Position numbers and translations under genes: made by a program. The notes under the pieces are model-generated. The model was not told the origin of the DNA, did no database searches, and worked only from the letters and a program-made list of their open reading frames with translations. Shown piece by piece: positions 17,661-25,779 of a stretch of 64,000 nucleotides of DNA. How positions within the stretch are numbered: the first letter of the stretch is position 1; each line of letters opens with the position of its first letter. The DNA comes from a virus. The stretch is taken from IMG/VR virus record IMGVR_UViG_3300044635_002180, positions 52,216 to 116,215 of that record; one strand, 5' to 3'.

Positions 17661-18089
17661 TTAAATTGATAGCGTTGAGCTGCTATAATAATCATCCTCT
17701 GATGGAAGACTGCGCAGAAAATTATTAGCCACATCAACAGCGTTGATTTCGCTGATCAAATACTGAGGAGATTTAAAATGCTCTTCATAGTTGATTTTAC
17801 CACCGCCAATTACATTGCTAGCAGCACACTCTACATCATACAAATTATATGTTTTAGTGTCATCCTGAATATGCTGCCAGTTCTTAAACTCATTTACAAG
17901 ATTAAGAGCATAAAATGTTGCTATGCGCTTGTTGATATCAGCAGATCTTGGTGACATCTGCATCATGAGGTCACCTTTAACTACTGGGGCATCCTGACGC
18001 TCAGGCCAATTGATGCTATCTATTACTCTCCAAAATTCGTTGATCTGATCTTTGGAGAAACGACTTGCGGCGCTACTATGTATTTGCAT
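17661..18089 (-). CDS. Unidentified phage protein
   Basis: 142 aa, no signal peptide, membrane segment or catalytic motif recognised. Notable parts are FSKDQINEFWRVIDSINWPERQDAP and TYNLYDVECAASNVIGGGKI. The start overlaps the end of the upstream PD-(D/E)XK nuclease gene by 14 nt, which implies co-transcription and perhaps joint function. A near-octamer ACAAATA lies 4 nt upstream but is off consensus. It ends at the bidirectional terminator. Confidence 0.6.
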   Translation of the reverse strand: MQIHSSAASRFSKDQINEFWRVIDSINWPERQDAPVVKGDLMMQMSPRSADINKRIATFYALNLVNEFKNWQHIQDDTKTYNLYDVECAASNVIGGGKINYEEHFKSPQYLISEINAVDVANNFLRSLPSEDDYYSSSTLSI

Positions 18090-18786
18090 TTTGTATTTGT
18101 GTTTTTCTTAGTTGAAAGAGTTTTTCAATGGTATCTTTGCAGTAAATGATGGGAATTTCCCGCCAATATTTAGTATTGTTGTAAGAATTTGTTGTCAAAT
18201 AAAGGATCTTCATGCCTTTGCAATGTTTGCCTGTTGCTTGCTGCATCATGTATGCATAAGTGGATAATTGCAATGTGTAGATGTTGTATTCACAATAATC
18301 TAAGAAGTTGAGAGGTTCAAGTAATTTTTCTCCAAAATCATTACTAAACTTGAACTTTTTGTTGGTTTTAAAATCCATCACAAAAAATTCAGCATCATTT
18401 TCAAGAATTAAATCTGCTGTGCCTGCAATGCGAGCACCATCATTCCAAAGCAAACACTCTGCTTTCTTTTGCTTGCTTTTAAAGCCTTCACCTGCTTTAT
18501 TGAGACTTTTGATGAGGTCATTATATTCCTCAGCCACTTCACCGTATTTGATGTAGTCTTCCATGGCTTTGTGATAATTTTTGCCTTTTTCTTGTGCTTC
18601 AACTGTTATGGTCTTCCACAAGTTTTTGATGGCCTCTGGGGTGGTATCGTTCTTTTCAGCAACTCTTGCTGCATGTGCATCAGTATCAAATGGCTTTTTA
18701 AATGTGTTTAAAAAAGTCGTTACACTGATGTACTCCACATCAAATGCATTATAGTATTTGTGATTGACCTCGTCAAATTTGATCAT
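18076..18786 (-). CDS. PD-(D/E)XK nuclease (RecB/Cas4-like exonuclease fold)
   Basis: 236 aa from the ATG at 18784-18786; an in-frame TTG 33 nt upstream is possible but less likely. The catalytic core is GTADLILENDAEFFVMDFKTNKK-like: G-T-A-D (Mg-binding Asp), then DFKT as the D-x-K variant of the E-x-K motif, and a downstream Q-x-x-x-Y (LQLSTYAYMMQ) typical of RecB-family nucleases. An N-terminal histidine in GKNYHKAMEDYI supports the RecB/Cas4 group. Likely role is DNA end processing or degradation during recombination or packaging; no ATPase partner is adjacent. It lies between the neck-like protein and terminase. Confidence 0.75.
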   Translation of the reverse strand: MIKFDEVNHKYYNAFDVEYISVTTFLNTFKKPFDTDAHAARVAEKNDTTPEAIKNLWKTITVEAQEKGKNYHKAMEDYIKYGEVAEEYNDLIKSLNKAGEGFKSKQKKAECLLWNDGARIAGTADLILENDAEFFVMDFKTNKKFKFSNDFGEKLLEPLNFLDYCEYNIYTLQLSTYAYMMQQATGKHCKGMKILYLTTNSYNNTKYWREIPIIYCKDTIEKLFQLRKTQIQNANT

Positions 18787-18815
18787 TTGTAAATGTAAAT
18801 GATGATCTTTAAAAA

Positions 18816-19625
18816 TCAAGACTGATCGTAACCATATTCTCCATAAACATTTGTATTGACAGCTCTTTGATCATAAACTTTATTGATGCTGTCTGTGCTT
18901 GCATCACCTGGATATGATTTTGGTTGAGATTGTTGCTGCATTCCACCTGACAATATGCCATTGAATGCATTGTCAAACACCTGAGCAGATCCTTTTTCAC
19001 CAGAAAGACCCGGCTCAAAGCTGTAATCAAGACGACGTGCACGAATTTTCCACAAATAGTGCCCACCCAACATGTTGATGCCTTCACTCACGCTTTGATC
19101 CAAACGTTCTGTTATTTCAAAGAACTTGCCATTGCGATCTCCAGGGCGTGTTGATCCATATTGAGTGAGTTGAAACACATCACCAGCTTTGGGTTCAACA
19201 GCTTGACTGAGCGCCGGGTATACAGACAATGGTGAGAATGTTGCGTAAAAAGAACTAATGTGAATAAATGCAGTGATGTTATCATCTCCATCAAAACCAA
19301 AACGTCTGAGCACAGTATTGTCTTCAGTCAATTGAATGTACATCAAGATGTTGGTTGGGCCAAAGAATACACTGGTTGGATCTTCGCCATAAATGTTGTC
19401 TGCATTGGAAACATTGTAAGTATTTACATAATATGCAACTGTGCTGCCATATCTATTAATAATTTCCTGTACACCACTAGAGATCAATTGTTGCTCACCA
19501 CTGTTGAGGGCACTTTCATTGACATTTACTTGACATTCCAAATTGCCATTGTTGGCACCTGTATAAAAAGCATTGCCGCAGGTGTTTGGTGTGGGATATG
19601 TTCTGACTTGGTAATAGGAGCTCAT
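18816..19625 (-). CDS. 14: Neck protein, gp14-like
   Basis: 269 aa (T4 gp14 is 256 aa). The middle section carries the pattern of T4-like neck proteins: an oxidative run of beta strands (FFGPTNILMYIQL, RRFGFDGDDNITAFIHISSFYATF) followed by PKAGDVFQLT...GKFFEITERL and YLWKIRARRLDYSFEPG, comparable to RPxxGDLVYFPLT..LFEI and Y..K...FEYS.E of gp14 homologues. gp14 with gp13 closes the head after packaging. It starts by ATGA overlap with the upstream unknown gene and ends 30 nt before the nuclease. Position upstream of terminase agrees with the T4 order 13-14-15-16-17. Confidence 0.65.
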   Translation of the reverse strand: MSSYYQVRTYPTPNTCGNAFYTGANNGNLECQVNVNESALNSGEQQLISSGVQEIINRYGSTVAYYVNTYNVSNADNIYGEDPTSVFFGPTNILMYIQLTEDNTVLRRFGFDGDDNITAFIHISSFYATFSPLSVYPALSQAVEPKAGDVFQLTQYGSTRPGDRNGKFFEITERLDQSVSEGINMLGGHYLWKIRARRLDYSFEPGLSGEKGSAQVFDNAFNGILSGGMQQQSQPKSYPGDASTDSINKVYDQRAVNTNVYGEYGYDQS

Positions 19626-20080
19626 TGAATTGGCTTGTAATGCATGATCTTGTACACAGGCTTGCCTGTTGCATCCATGTTTCTTACCACTGCTGCATTT
19701 ACTTTTGAGTTGATTTGCAGCGGTTGATTGTCTTGCATGTTGTTCAAGTCAATGCCATGTGTGTTTTGTATCTCTTGCAAATCTGCATCACCAAGAACTT
19801 CTTGCATTGATGGGTTTTGAGTCACCTTATCAATTTTATTCTTGGTCATTGATTGTGTATTGATGTTGCTTTGAGCGACTGTATTGGTAGCACCTGGATT
19901 ATTTTTTGTTCCAGTGCGCAAACCGGTTGCATTTGCACCACCTGCAACGCGATTGTCTCTAATATTTGAAGATTTATTGTACCCTGGTCCATTGGCAAGC
20001 TTAATTGCATTTGGATCTGCAGCAGTGTTTTCAAAAAAAGTCTCAAATGTAACAAATGGCATTGAGGTAAGGATATTCAT
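19622..20080 (-). CDS. Unidentified small structural-cluster protein
   Basis: 152 aa from the ATG at 20078-20080; a CATAAATA octamer lies 7 nt upstream (the upstream in-frame alternatives would lie in front of it). The sequence is Asn/Gln/Thr-rich with a disordered look (DNRVAGGANATGLRTGTKNN) and no recognisable domain; the C-terminus (VRNMDATGKPVYKIMHYKPI) forms short strands. ATGA overlap with the gp14-like gene suggests a neck or head-completion role, which is an inference from position only. Confidence 0.55.
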   Translation of the reverse strand: MNILTSMPFVTFETFFENTAADPNAIKLANGPGYNKSSNIRDNRVAGGANATGLRTGTKNNPGATNTVAQSNINTQSMTKNKIDKVTQNPSMQEVLGDADLQEIQNTHGIDLNNMQDNQPLQINSKVNAAVVRNMDATGKPVYKIMHYKPIQ

Positions 20081-20087
20081 TGTTAAA

Positions 20088-20095
20088 TATTTATG
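20088..20095 (-). promoter_or_regulatory. Late promoter candidate, CATAAATA, 7 nt before ATG
   Basis: Minus strand reads CATAAATA-TTTAACA-ATG at 20080; consensus octamer, unusually long spacer. Confidence 0.55.
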
Positions 20096-20112
20096 CGTGT
20101 TGTGCAAAAGCT

Positions 20113-20583
20113 ATGAGAATATTTAACTTTTATCCCATTGGACAGGCCAAAAAAGCATTTGCAGCATGGAATTTTGACTGCAATGCTTTTAGTACAGCAT
20201 TTACAAGCTTCTATAATCATCATTTTTTTGACAATGTAGAATCAACTAGACATTACAACATTGGATTGCGCATTGATAACAAGGATGAAGAGGCGTTTGG
20301 ATTGTATGAACTTGGTGGCAGCATATTTATATGCAATCAAAACATGAGCATTTTGCCAGAAAAACAATTTGAAATACAATTGTTTAAAACACTTTTGCAT
20401 GAAATCATGCATTGGATACAGTACACTTTTTACAAGTGGTCTGATGAAGAAATAGTCAAGGGCGATGAGGATCAAAAATGTGCAGCAGAACTCATGTGCA
20501 AAAAATTTGAAAAACAGTATCGACATGTATTAAAAATATACAGAGCTTTGCTGCGTGTAAAGAAACATGAGTATAGATGTTAA
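20113..20583 (+). CDS. HExxH zinc metallopeptidase-like protein
   Basis: 156 aa from the ATG at 20113 (an in-frame TTG 33 nt upstream overlaps the divergent promoter region). The segment FKTLLHEIMHWIQYTFYKWS contains HEIMH, the zinc-binding and catalytic HExxH motif, in a helix, followed by a second acidic helix EEIVKGDEDQKCAAELMCKKFE that could give the third ligand. This is like SprT-type or small phage metallopeptidases. No signal peptide. A substrate is not evident; processing of a virion protein or of a host target are both possible. No late octamer at the usual distance is seen; GTTAAATA at 20082-20089 would give a short leader. Confidence 0.6.
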   Translation: MRIFNFYPIGQAKKAFAAWNFDCNAFSTAFTSFYNHHFFDNVESTRHYNIGLRIDNKDEEAFGLYELGGSIFICNQNMSILPEKQFEIQLFKTLLHEIMHWIQYTFYKWSDEEIVKGDEDQKCAAELMCKKFEKQYRHVLKIYRALLRVKKHEYRC

Positions 20584-20586
20584 ATA
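20579..20586 (+). promoter_or_regulatory. Late promoter, GTTAAATA, 5 nt before ATG
   Basis: Plus strand reads GTTAAATA-CAGTT-ATG at 20592; overlaps the stop codon of the metallopeptidase gene. Confidence 0.65.
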
Positions 20587-20591
20587 CAGTT

Positions 20592-20741
20592 ATGAAATTT
20601 AATGAAATTGTGGAGTTCTTTCTGGAAAAGAATGGCAACAAGCACCGGCGCAAAAGAAAAAAAGCAAAAGATGAAAATGTTGAGCAATATGATCACGCTA
20701 TAACACTGGAGCATGCGCACAAACAAAAGAGAAGCACCTAA
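20592..20741 (+). CDS. Small basic protein, 49 aa
   Basis: Short reading frame supported by a late promoter octamer exactly 5 nt before its ATG and by fitting snugly between neighbours: its TAA overlaps the promoter of the next gene. The product starts MKFNEIVEFFLEKNG, then has a basic cluster NKHRRKRKKAKD (about 16-27) and a His/Lys-rich tail. It could bind DNA or be a small virion protein; nothing further can be said. Confidence 0.6.
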   Translation: MKFNEIVEFFLEKNGNKHRRKRKKAKDENVEQYDHAITLEHAHKQKRST

Positions 20742-20744
20742 ATA
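20737..20744 (+). promoter_or_regulatory. Late promoter, CCTAAATA, 6 nt before ATG
   Basis: Plus strand reads CCTAAATA-ACAACA-ATG at 20751. Confidence 0.65.
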
Positions 20745-20750
20745 ACAACA

Positions 20751-23720
20751 ATGGCAAGCAATGTTTTTAGTGTTGGTACCACCAATGTACGTTTTTCAAT
20801 AACAAATTCAAATGTGGATCTGACTGATTCACAAGATAATTTCCAGCCATTTTCATTTTTTGAGTATTTAAAAAATACTCAACAGCTCAACACACCAGAG
20901 CTGTTTACGCAAGGGTACAATGACTATTTGCATGTTTGGTATTCAACTAAGAATGTGGAACAAACAGTGCAGCGTGATGAAATTCGTCAACGCTACATTG
21001 ATTTGCTCAAAGACATTGCGTACAACTACACCACATCAGAAGAAAAGCGATTTTTGGCCAACTTGGATTATGATGATGCATCAGATTTATCCATAGCAAT
21101 TCCTTTTTACGCTCAGAAACTCAAAGAAATTTGCTTGTTTTATGCTAACAAGCGTGAGGCATTCAAATTCAGAATTGAAGAAGTAAAGATCAAAGGATCA
21201 CCTCTTTCCATTGAAAAAGCTATTTTCAAGAGCATCATTGATTATCTCTCAACAGATGATGCAATTGCAGCAGCCACAGTAACTGCTGTAGCAAGAGATC
21301 TGCAGATCAACATTACAGAATATGTTGATGTATACAGTTCTTATTTCGATTTAGATCCAGATGCAACAGCAAGTGATCTGCAAATCACAAATGAGCTGCG
21401 CGCCAAATATCTAACAAGCAACACCAATGCTATATCTGCAAGTTTATTTTTAAATTTGCGAGATACAATAGCAAATGAAGTGCTTAGTACACCCATTTAT
21501 TTGAAAGAAATTGGACAGGGGTTGCTGATAAATCCACAACTTCTTATTCAACAAGCATTGAAGCAGACAGCATGCGAACAGATATTAGCACAATTGCTCA
21601 ATACTTCTGTGGATGCATTATCTGGTTTATATAATCTCAAGCGAAAGCTCATAGAAAAGTACATTGGAACAGATTTTTATTATCTGTCAACCAATTCACT
21701 CACAAATTTTGTTTCAGGTGAGTTATTCAAAGCTGCCAATGCAAGTGGAAATTTAATAAACAAGCGCTTTGCAACCACTGCTTCTGTTGCTGAAGATGAT
21801 TTGATATCATTGCAGCAACTAGGCTTGTTTTTCAAGCCTGACAAAATGGGTGTTGTGCAGTTTGCAGCTCCAAGCAAGCGATTCTATGTAGATGCAACTA
21901 AACTTGAGTCAAATAAAATTTATATTTTTCCAGATCCACAAGTGTATGGCAATGTGGATAATTTTCTTTACAGCAATTTGGATTATCCACTGTTGTATGT
22001 AATTGATAATTCTACAAATGTCAAAGGTTTGGATCAAGGAGTTGCTCAAGGCAAAATTAAAAGTAGTGAATATTTGCAGAACTTTTATGCATACTTTTCT
22101 GAACCAGTTTACATCAATTCCAGCAACATAAATGTTTCATCATTTGATGCAAACATGTTGAGAGTTTTCAACCAGGGTTCGTTTGCTTCATATGCACAGG
22201 ATGTATATGGCAATGAATATGGTGTTATAAAGAAAGTAGATAGATACAATGAGCAACAGACAGATGAAGCAAATGCTTTGGGTCAATGCATAACAATTGA
22301 TGGCTATGCATTTTATGATGATGAAGTGGGATATGCATTCAATTATGCACTCACTGGCACAAACTTTGATGGATCCATACGCACTGGATTGACAGCACAA
22401 ACAGTTAATGGATTCCCACCAGCAGGAGGCAGCTTTTCAACAGGATATACTGCGCCAAGTGCAGGTATGTTCTATTTGTCAGGCAACAAATATACATTAT
22501 ATTTTAGAGAATTTTCACCATTCATTGATTGCAACACAACAGACAACATCACTTGTGCAGTAAGAGATGGTGGCTTCTTTGCACCATCAGATGATGAAAC
22601 ATATCCAGATGTTTCATCCGATTCAATTGCATGGAGCACCAACTCGCGTGTTTATTATTCTACATTGTGTGATGCTGGCATTAGTGCAACCAATTCAATG
22701 ACACCTGGTCTAACTTCTGCAACATTTACTGCAACCATCAGTGCACCAGCATTATTGAGCCCGCTTTATGAATCTTTTGATTGCAGATTATTCCCCAATA
22801 ATGCATGTGAATTAAATCCAGATTACAATTATGCTGGATATACTATTTCGTATTTTAATGATGTCAATCCAGAATGCATTTCACAGTTGCAAGCAGGGCA
22901 GCAGCTTGGTGATGAAACACTTAATGACATTAGCAGCATGGCCGGTGTTTTGCTGGTAAAAAATATTGCAACAAATCAAATGTATCCATTGTCATCTGCA
23001 TTGTCAGCGACATTTTCAAAATACAATGATGCAGTAAAACAGGAATTATACAACAACAAGGTTCAACACATAAACATTTATTATGATTCCATTGTAGTAA
23101 GAACCGATAATTATTTAATTTTTGATAAAATTAAAGTTGCCAATGATGGTACTTTTGAAAAACCAGGCACAGCAAACAATTACATTGCCATTGGCATGGA
23201 TGAATATTCATCACTGTCAAATACATTTTATCTTGAAAAAACAAATGAAACGTGGGTATGCAAAACTACACTATTGAATGTTGCATCTGGTGGCAATGAA
23301 AAAATCATCTACCCACAAATTTACAAATACTCTGTGGATGATAATAAACTGCAAAGAAAATATCCAGGATTGTTTGTCACAAACCAAACATTGAGTGGTT
23401 TGTTTGCAAATGCTCTTTCATCAATCAACATTATAAAATCAATGGATGCAACATTAACATATGCTGCATTCAATGACAAGTTTAATTTGACATGGACTGT
23501 TGTTGATTTGAATGGCTTGAGCTATTTGTTTAGTGCATGGTTCAACTATAAAGATGATGCAATTATTTTTGACGCAGATCAAATAGCAGTCTACAAAACA
23601 TCTACACAAGCCAATACACTAAATTTCTACTACAATATAAATGAGCTTACCAACGTTGATGTAGCTTCAGCTGCCAATGCATCTTTTGCATCACAAAACA
23701 ACATACTATATTTCAACTAA
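20751..23720 (+). CDS. Large tail/baseplate structural protein
   Basis: 989 aa. The N-terminal 300 residues are helical with a conserved-looking segment FEYLKNTQQLNTPELFTQ...YLHVWYSTKN and YFDLDPDATASDLQ, which resembles the N-terminal part of large baseplate wedge proteins in T4-like phages; the remainder is beta-rich with Asn/Ser/Thr/Gly bias, as expected for an exposed tail protein. No catalytic motif. It opens the plus-strand tail fibre region, is translationally joined (TAATG) to the next gene, and is expressed from a late promoter. A wedge or fibre-attachment function is likely but is inferred. Confidence 0.6.
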   Translation: MASNVFSVGTTNVRFSITNSNVDLTDSQDNFQPFSFFEYLKNTQQLNTPELFTQGYNDYLHVWYSTKNVEQTVQRDEIRQRYIDLLKDIAYNYTTSEEKRFLANLDYDDASDLSIAIPFYAQKLKEICLFYANKREAFKFRIEEVKIKGSPLSIEKAIFKSIIDYLSTDDAIAAATVTAVARDLQINITEYVDVYSSYFDLDPDATASDLQITNELRAKYLTSNTNAISASLFLNLRDTIANEVLSTPIYLKEIGQGLLINPQLLIQQALKQTACEQILAQLLNTSVDALSGLYNLKRKLIEKYIGTDFYYLSTNSLTNFVSGELFKAANASGNLINKRFATTASVAEDDLISLQQLGLFFKPDKMGVVQFAAPSKRFYVDATKLESNKIYIFPDPQVYGNVDNFLYSNLDYPLLYVIDNSTNVKGLDQGVAQGKIKSSEYLQNFYAYFSEPVYINSSNINVSSFDANMLRVFNQGSFASYAQDVYGNEYGVIKKVDRYNEQQTDEANALGQCITIDGYAFYDDEVGYAFNYALTGTNFDGSIRTGLTAQTVNGFPPAGGSFSTGYTAPSAGMFYLSGNKYTLYFREFSPFIDCNTTDNITCAVRDGGFFAPSDDETYPDVSSDSIAWSTNSRVYYSTLCDAGISATNSMTPGLTSATFTATISAPALLSPLYESFDCRLFPNNACELNPDYNYAGYTISYFNDVNPECISQLQAGQQLGDETLNDISSMAGVLLVKNIATNQMYPLSSALSATFSKYNDAVKQELYNNKVQHINIYYDSIVVRTDNYLIFDKIKVANDGTFEKPGTANNYIAIGMDEYSSLSNTFYLEKTNETWVCKTTLLNVASGGNEKIIYPQIYKYSVDDNKLQRKYPGLFVTNQTLSGLFANALSSINIIKSMDATLTYAAFNDKFNLTWTVVDLNGLSYLFSAWFNYKDDAIIFDADQIAVYKTSTQANTLNFYYNINELTNVDVASAANASFASQNNILYFN

Positions 23721-24370
23721 TGAGCACAACAACAGTTTATTTAACAGGCAACGCATTATCTGCAGATTATGTTAATTTTTATGGCCCCTTTTTAATCAAG
23801 GGCACTTCAACTGTAGGTTTTAATTTGTATGGCATCAATGAAGAAACAAATCCAGTTGCAAACATTCATGGTTATTTTGGGGATGGTGCAGAGTATAAAG
23901 ATGTTTTAAACTTGCACATTGATTTATCTTCTTTGGATACCATTGAGATTGCTGAATCTGGAAAAATTCGCTGCATCGCACAAAATTTTGAGCACACTTA
24001 TGAAAAAAATCAAACCACTTTTGTGGATTATTTGACTGCTTCATTTGTTCTCACATACACCTCTCAGCGACGCGGCATACACAATGTTAAACTAATTCAT
24101 GTAAAAAATTCATATTATGATGACGTTAAACAGATACATTTAAATGCAACGCAAATGCTGCCTATTTCTTCAAATGATTTGGTAGCTGTTGCTTCAGATG
24201 ATTCTGGCAATGTGTTTCACATGTACATCAGTAGAACACAGCTGGAATCAGCTGATGTTACACTAACTACTCCTACAACAGGCGTATTCTTAGGCCCACG
24301 CACCATAAAAAACTGCTATATACTTCAAGCACAGCAAGGTGGTGTTATTGTTCCTTTACTGTCTGCATAA
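23720..24370 (+). CDS. Tail-associated protein, unidentified
   Basis: 216 aa, predominantly beta, no catalytic motif or signal peptide. Recognisable features are only short strands such as NIHGYFGDGAEYKDVLNLHIDLS and RRGIHNVKLIHVKNSYYDDV. Its ATG shares one base with the stop of the large tail protein (TAATG), so the two are co-translated; it probably forms a complex with that protein or links it to the collar-domain fibre that follows. Confidence 0.55.
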   Translation: MSTTTVYLTGNALSADYVNFYGPFLIKGTSTVGFNLYGINEETNPVANIHGYFGDGAEYKDVLNLHIDLSSLDTIEIAESGKIRCIAQNFEHTYEKNQTTFVDYLTASFVLTYTSQRRGIHNVKLIHVKNSYYDDVKQIHLNATQMLPISSNDLVAVASDDSGNVFHMYISRTQLESADVTLTTPTTGVFLGPRTIKNCYILQAQQGGVIVPLLSA

Positions 24371-24373
24371 ATA
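24366..24373 (+). promoter_or_regulatory. Late promoter, CATAAATA, 6 nt before ATG
   Basis: Plus strand reads CATAAATA-ACACAT-ATG at 24380; contains the stop codon of the preceding gene. Confidence 0.75.
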
Positions 24374-24379
24374 ACACAT

Positions 24380-25720
24380 ATGCCTGATATTAAATTATCC
24401 ATTGATGATCTCCCACCAGCAACAACTGTATACAATGCAGATGTTTTTGTCATTGATCAGTTGGGAAGCGATGGGTATTCAAAAAAGCTTACCTATCAAA
24501 TTTTAAAGAATACTTTGGCAACTGATGCATTTGTATTGCGTGCTGGTGATACAATGACAGGTGCATTAATTTTAAATACAAGTACACCATCTTTGTCACT
24601 TCAAGCTGCTCCAAAAGCATATGTTGATACATTCTTGTCAAAAGCTGGTGGCACAATGACGGGTAATTTAATTCTTAATACAAATGCACCAACAAATGCT
24701 CTTCAAGCAACTTCTAGAGCATATGTACAGAATAATTTCCTGCCCATTAGCGGCATAGGCACTGGTGAGCAAAACACTGGCATGACAGGTTTCTTGACTC
24801 TCTGTGCTCATCCAATTAGTGCGTTTCATGCTGCAACTAAATTTTATGTAGATACTCTCAACCGTCCTGGTGATGGCTCCCCAGTTGGCAGCATTGTTTA
24901 TTTTGCTGCAAGTGCAGCACCAGTAGGCTGGTTTGAATGCAATGGTGCAGTGTTGAATAAAACAATTTATGTTGATTTATTCAATGTAATTGGTTATTCC
25001 TTTGGTGGCTCTGGCAACCAATTCTTATTGCCTGATTTGCGTGGTGAATTTCTTCGTGGCTGGGACAATGGTAGAGGCGTTGATTCTGGTCGTGCATTTG
25101 GCAATGCACAAACTGATGCTATGAGGCGGTTGGTTGGTGAAGCGCCAATGTTTGCAGTTGGTGGATATGGTAATGGCAGTGGAGTATTTTCACAGTTGCC
25201 ACAAAATGCACTAGGCAATGGCACATTCCCAGCTCAATATCCAAATTATGGTGTGAGGTTTGACTCACAAGCAGCACTGCCAAATAATACAGCTAGTGAA
25301 TTTAGACCGCGCAACGTTGCATTCTTGCCTTGCATAAAATATGCAACTGATGCAGCAGTAAATTACCTTGGATTGAGTGCACAATCGCTCTTGAATTATA
25401 TCAATAGCTTGGATGATGGTTTTGCTAAAGCATGGGTAACCTTTAGCGGGCAGACAGGAACAGCAGTAGTGTCAGCATCATATAATGTATCTACTGTTGC
25501 TAGAATAAGTGCAGGTGATTATCAAATTAACTTTACTACAAACATGGCTAATTCTGTTTATGGTATTTTTATCAATGATAATTATGAAGGCATAGGTGCG
25601 GTAAATAGATTTGTTGTATCACAGGCTGTAACTGGTGCGCGTATTAAGTTTAAAGACACTGGTGTGGGGGGCAATGTTTATGACCCAGTTCTTGCATATA
25701 TAAATATTTTTGGTAATTAA
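24380..25720 (+). CDS. Tail fibre protein with phage tail-collar domain
   Basis: 446 aa. Residues about 50-160 hold three fibre repeats (AGDTMTGALILNTSTPSL, GGTMTGNLILNTNAPTN, MTGFLTLCAHPIS) each ending in a YVD/YVQ helix, as in short tail fibres. Residues about 170-290 are a tail-collar domain (PF07484 type): GSIVYFAASAAPVGWFECNG, LPDLRGEFLRGWDNGRGVDSG. The C-terminal 110 residues resemble a trimeric fibre tip (VSASYNVSTVARISAGDYQI and a last strand PVLAYINIFG); a related tip motif occurs inside the 30978-32549 protein (SYNVSSVVRESVGIYKVNFA). Acts in host attachment. Confidence 0.8.
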   Translation: MPDIKLSIDDLPPATTVYNADVFVIDQLGSDGYSKKLTYQILKNTLATDAFVLRAGDTMTGALILNTSTPSLSLQAAPKAYVDTFLSKAGGTMTGNLILNTNAPTNALQATSRAYVQNNFLPISGIGTGEQNTGMTGFLTLCAHPISAFHAATKFYVDTLNRPGDGSPVGSIVYFAASAAPVGWFECNGAVLNKTIYVDLFNVIGYSFGGSGNQFLLPDLRGEFLRGWDNGRGVDSGRAFGNAQTDAMRRLVGEAPMFAVGGYGNGSGVFSQLPQNALGNGTFPAQYPNYGVRFDSQAALPNNTASEFRPRNVAFLPCIKYATDAAVNYLGLSAQSLLNYINSLDDGFAKAWVTFSGQTGTAVVSASYNVSTVARISAGDYQINFTTNMANSVYGIFINDNYEGIGAVNRFVVSQAVTGARIKFKDTGVGGNVYDPVLAYINIFGN

Positions 25721-25766
25721 CCTGCAACTCTTGTTGCAGTTGATGATGCAGTTGCATTGAATGATG

Positions 25767-25774
25767 CTTAAATA
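25767..25774 (+). promoter_or_regulatory. Late promoter, CTTAAATA, 5 nt before ATG
   Basis: Plus strand reads CTTAAATA-TAAGC-ATG at 25780. Confidence 0.7.
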
Positions 25775-25779
25775 TAAGC

